Shown piece by piece: positions 63,478 through 64,000 of a stretch of DNA of 64,000 nucleotides. Each line of letters starts with the position of its first letter. The first letter of the stretch is position 1. The translations under genes were made by a program, and so were the position numbers. This stretch comes from Alphaproteobacteria bacterium (GTDB taxonomy: Bacteria > Pseudomonadota > Alphaproteobacteria > UBA8366 > GCA-2717185): assembly GCA_012103325.1 (NCBI GenBank), contig WLWY01000007.1, positions 124,001 through 188,000 of the forward strand. The letters are read 5' to 3'. The notes below the pieces were generated by a model, which saw only the letters and a program-made list of their open reading frames with translations, did not search any database and was not told the origin of the DNA.

Positions 63478-63870
63478 ATGAAATGGCTTGTGATAACTTT
63501 CACCGGCTTAGCCATCGTTACAGGCCTAGTCAGCGGTGTCTTCAACGGGCCTGTGGTGCTGGCCGCCGAAAAACAAGCCAATGTGACAATCGAGCGTACG
63601 ATCAAGAAACGCAAACTTGTCGAGGCAAATGTCATTCGTGTTACCGAAGGCCAGATGGTCGAACTGCGCTGGAACACAGACGAGACCGCCGACCTGCATC
63701 TGCACGGCTACGACATTGAGGTGAAGGCGAAGCCGGGGGCGCCCGCAACGATGCGCTTCAAGGCCCACGCGACGGGCCGGTTTCCGGTGACCGTGCACGG
63801 GTTCGGCAATCATCATGGCGGTGGGCATGCAGAGAAGACGCTGCTCTATCTGGAAGTGCACCCGAACTAG
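63478..63870 (+). CDS. Secreted cupredoxin-like small protein
   Basis: The 130-residue protein has a signal peptide or anchor (about 4-29, LVITFTGLAIVTGLVSGVFN, cleavage near VLAA). A beta-rich domain follows with VIRVTEGQMVELRWNTDETA (about 53-72), LHLHGYDIEVKA and FPVTVHGFGNHHGGGHAEKT. The HLHGYD and His-rich segments resemble cupredoxin/EfeO-type metal sites, but no Cys or Met ligand set is complete. It may bind copper or another metal in the periplasm. ACGGAG precedes the ATG. Confidence 0.75.
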   Translation: MKWLVITFTGLAIVTGLVSGVFNGPVVLAAEKQANVTIERTIKKRKLVEANVIRVTEGQMVELRWNTDETADLHLHGYDIEVKAKPGAPATMRFKAHATGRFPVTVHGFGNHHGGGHAEKTLLYLEVHPN

Positions 63871-63883
63871 CCGCTGTGCAGTT

Positions 63884-64000
63884 TTATGAGACGTGGCTTT
63901 TGAAGAAGTCGCCGATGCTGTCGATTGCTTCCTGCGCTTCCGGCAGAACCCGCGCGCTGCCGTGCCAGCCATGGATCATGTCGTCCCATGGCTGATAAAC
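63884..64000 (-). CDS. Alpha/beta hydrolase, C-terminal fragment
   Basis: The 38 visible residues read VYQPWDDMIHGWHGSARVLP, EAQEAIDSIGDFFKSHVS and then TAA. The D-D-M-I-H-G-W segment followed by an E-A-x-x-A-I-x-x-I-G-x-F-F helix is the C-terminal His region of acetyl-esterase/hormone-sensitive-lipase-type hydrolases. The N-terminus, including the catalytic Ser, is beyond the right edge. Confidence 0.7.
   Translation of the reverse strand, partial: VYQPWDDMIHGWHGSARVLPEAQEAIDSIGDFFKSHVS

Noticed and set aside
1-64000. CRISPR arrays, rRNA genes and prophage
   Set aside because: No regularly spaced direct repeats, no rRNA-like sequence and no phage structural or integrase genes were found in the window.

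Overview
The window looks like the chromosome of a free-living, GC-rich alphaproteobacterium, most likely of Rhodospirillales type. The evidence is gene content and order. There is a split pyruvate dehydrogenase operon whose E1-beta carries its own lipoyl domain, preceded by ftsB and followed by lipA. A fused ispDF sits next to pgpA and a cinA-type amidase. The block dusB-ntrB-ntrC-ntrY-ntrX-trkA-dat-hfq-hflX is collinear. An EncFtn-type ferritin, a DUF2948 gene behind murA, and an intracellular PHA depolymerase are also present. The species cannot be named from the sequence alone.

Layout. 1-8 kb: accessory catabolic and regulatory genes (flavoprotein fragment, enoyl-CoA hydratase, a membrane PAS-methyltransferase plus acyltransferase pair, an enolase-superfamily enzyme, divergent osmC/hxlR). 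8-15 kb: ftsB, pdhA-pdhB-pdhC-lpdA, lipA, coq10. 15.5-19.3 kb: an HTH gene, cinA-pgpA-ispDF on the minus strand, and a CcsA/YpjD-like membrane protein. 19.4-31.7 kb: the nitrogen two-component cluster, trkA, dat, a HAD phosphatase, hfq and hflX. 31.8-41 kb: a solo groES, an inositol-phosphatase-like gene, a beta-hydroxyacid dehydrogenase, a peroxiredoxin, a phytanoyl-CoA dioxygenase homologue, a stress and ferritin cluster, a sodium:neurotransmitter-type symporter, mazG and a creatininase-family gene. 41-44.3 kb: a beta-propeller gene broken by a complete IS66-type element with an 8-bp target duplication. 44.5-50.8 kb: a PEP-CTERM protein, gamma-glutamyltransferase, hydantoinase B, and a truncated haemoglobin coupled to a flavin/iron-sulfur reductase. 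51-57 kb: tRNA-Thr, murA, an MFS transporter, a PAS protein and a methyltransferase. 57-64 kb: PHA depolymerase, a metallo-beta-lactamase-fold protein, the arsenate-resistance pair GAPDH-ArsJ, an MFS transporter, a small secreted protein and a hydrolase fragment.

The most unusual signal is a family of three intergenic elements of 265-280 bp (13651-13918, 29082-29346, 57113-57392). Each folds on paper into the same cloverleaf: a 33-38 bp outer stem, two long hairpins and a 3-bp mini-hairpin between them, all abutting. Apical parts are recognisably homologous between copies, but the stem sequences are unrelated between copies while self-complementary within each. Of 221 paired positions I count 13 mismatches, all transitions. 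I do not recognise the family.

A second theme is a set of four FNR/FixK/Dnr-like boxes. They lie upstream of a coiled-coil small protein, a glycine-zipper stress protein, the EncFtn/ferritin-like operon and the truncated haemoglobin. This suggests a low-oxygen or nitric-oxide regulon spread across the window.
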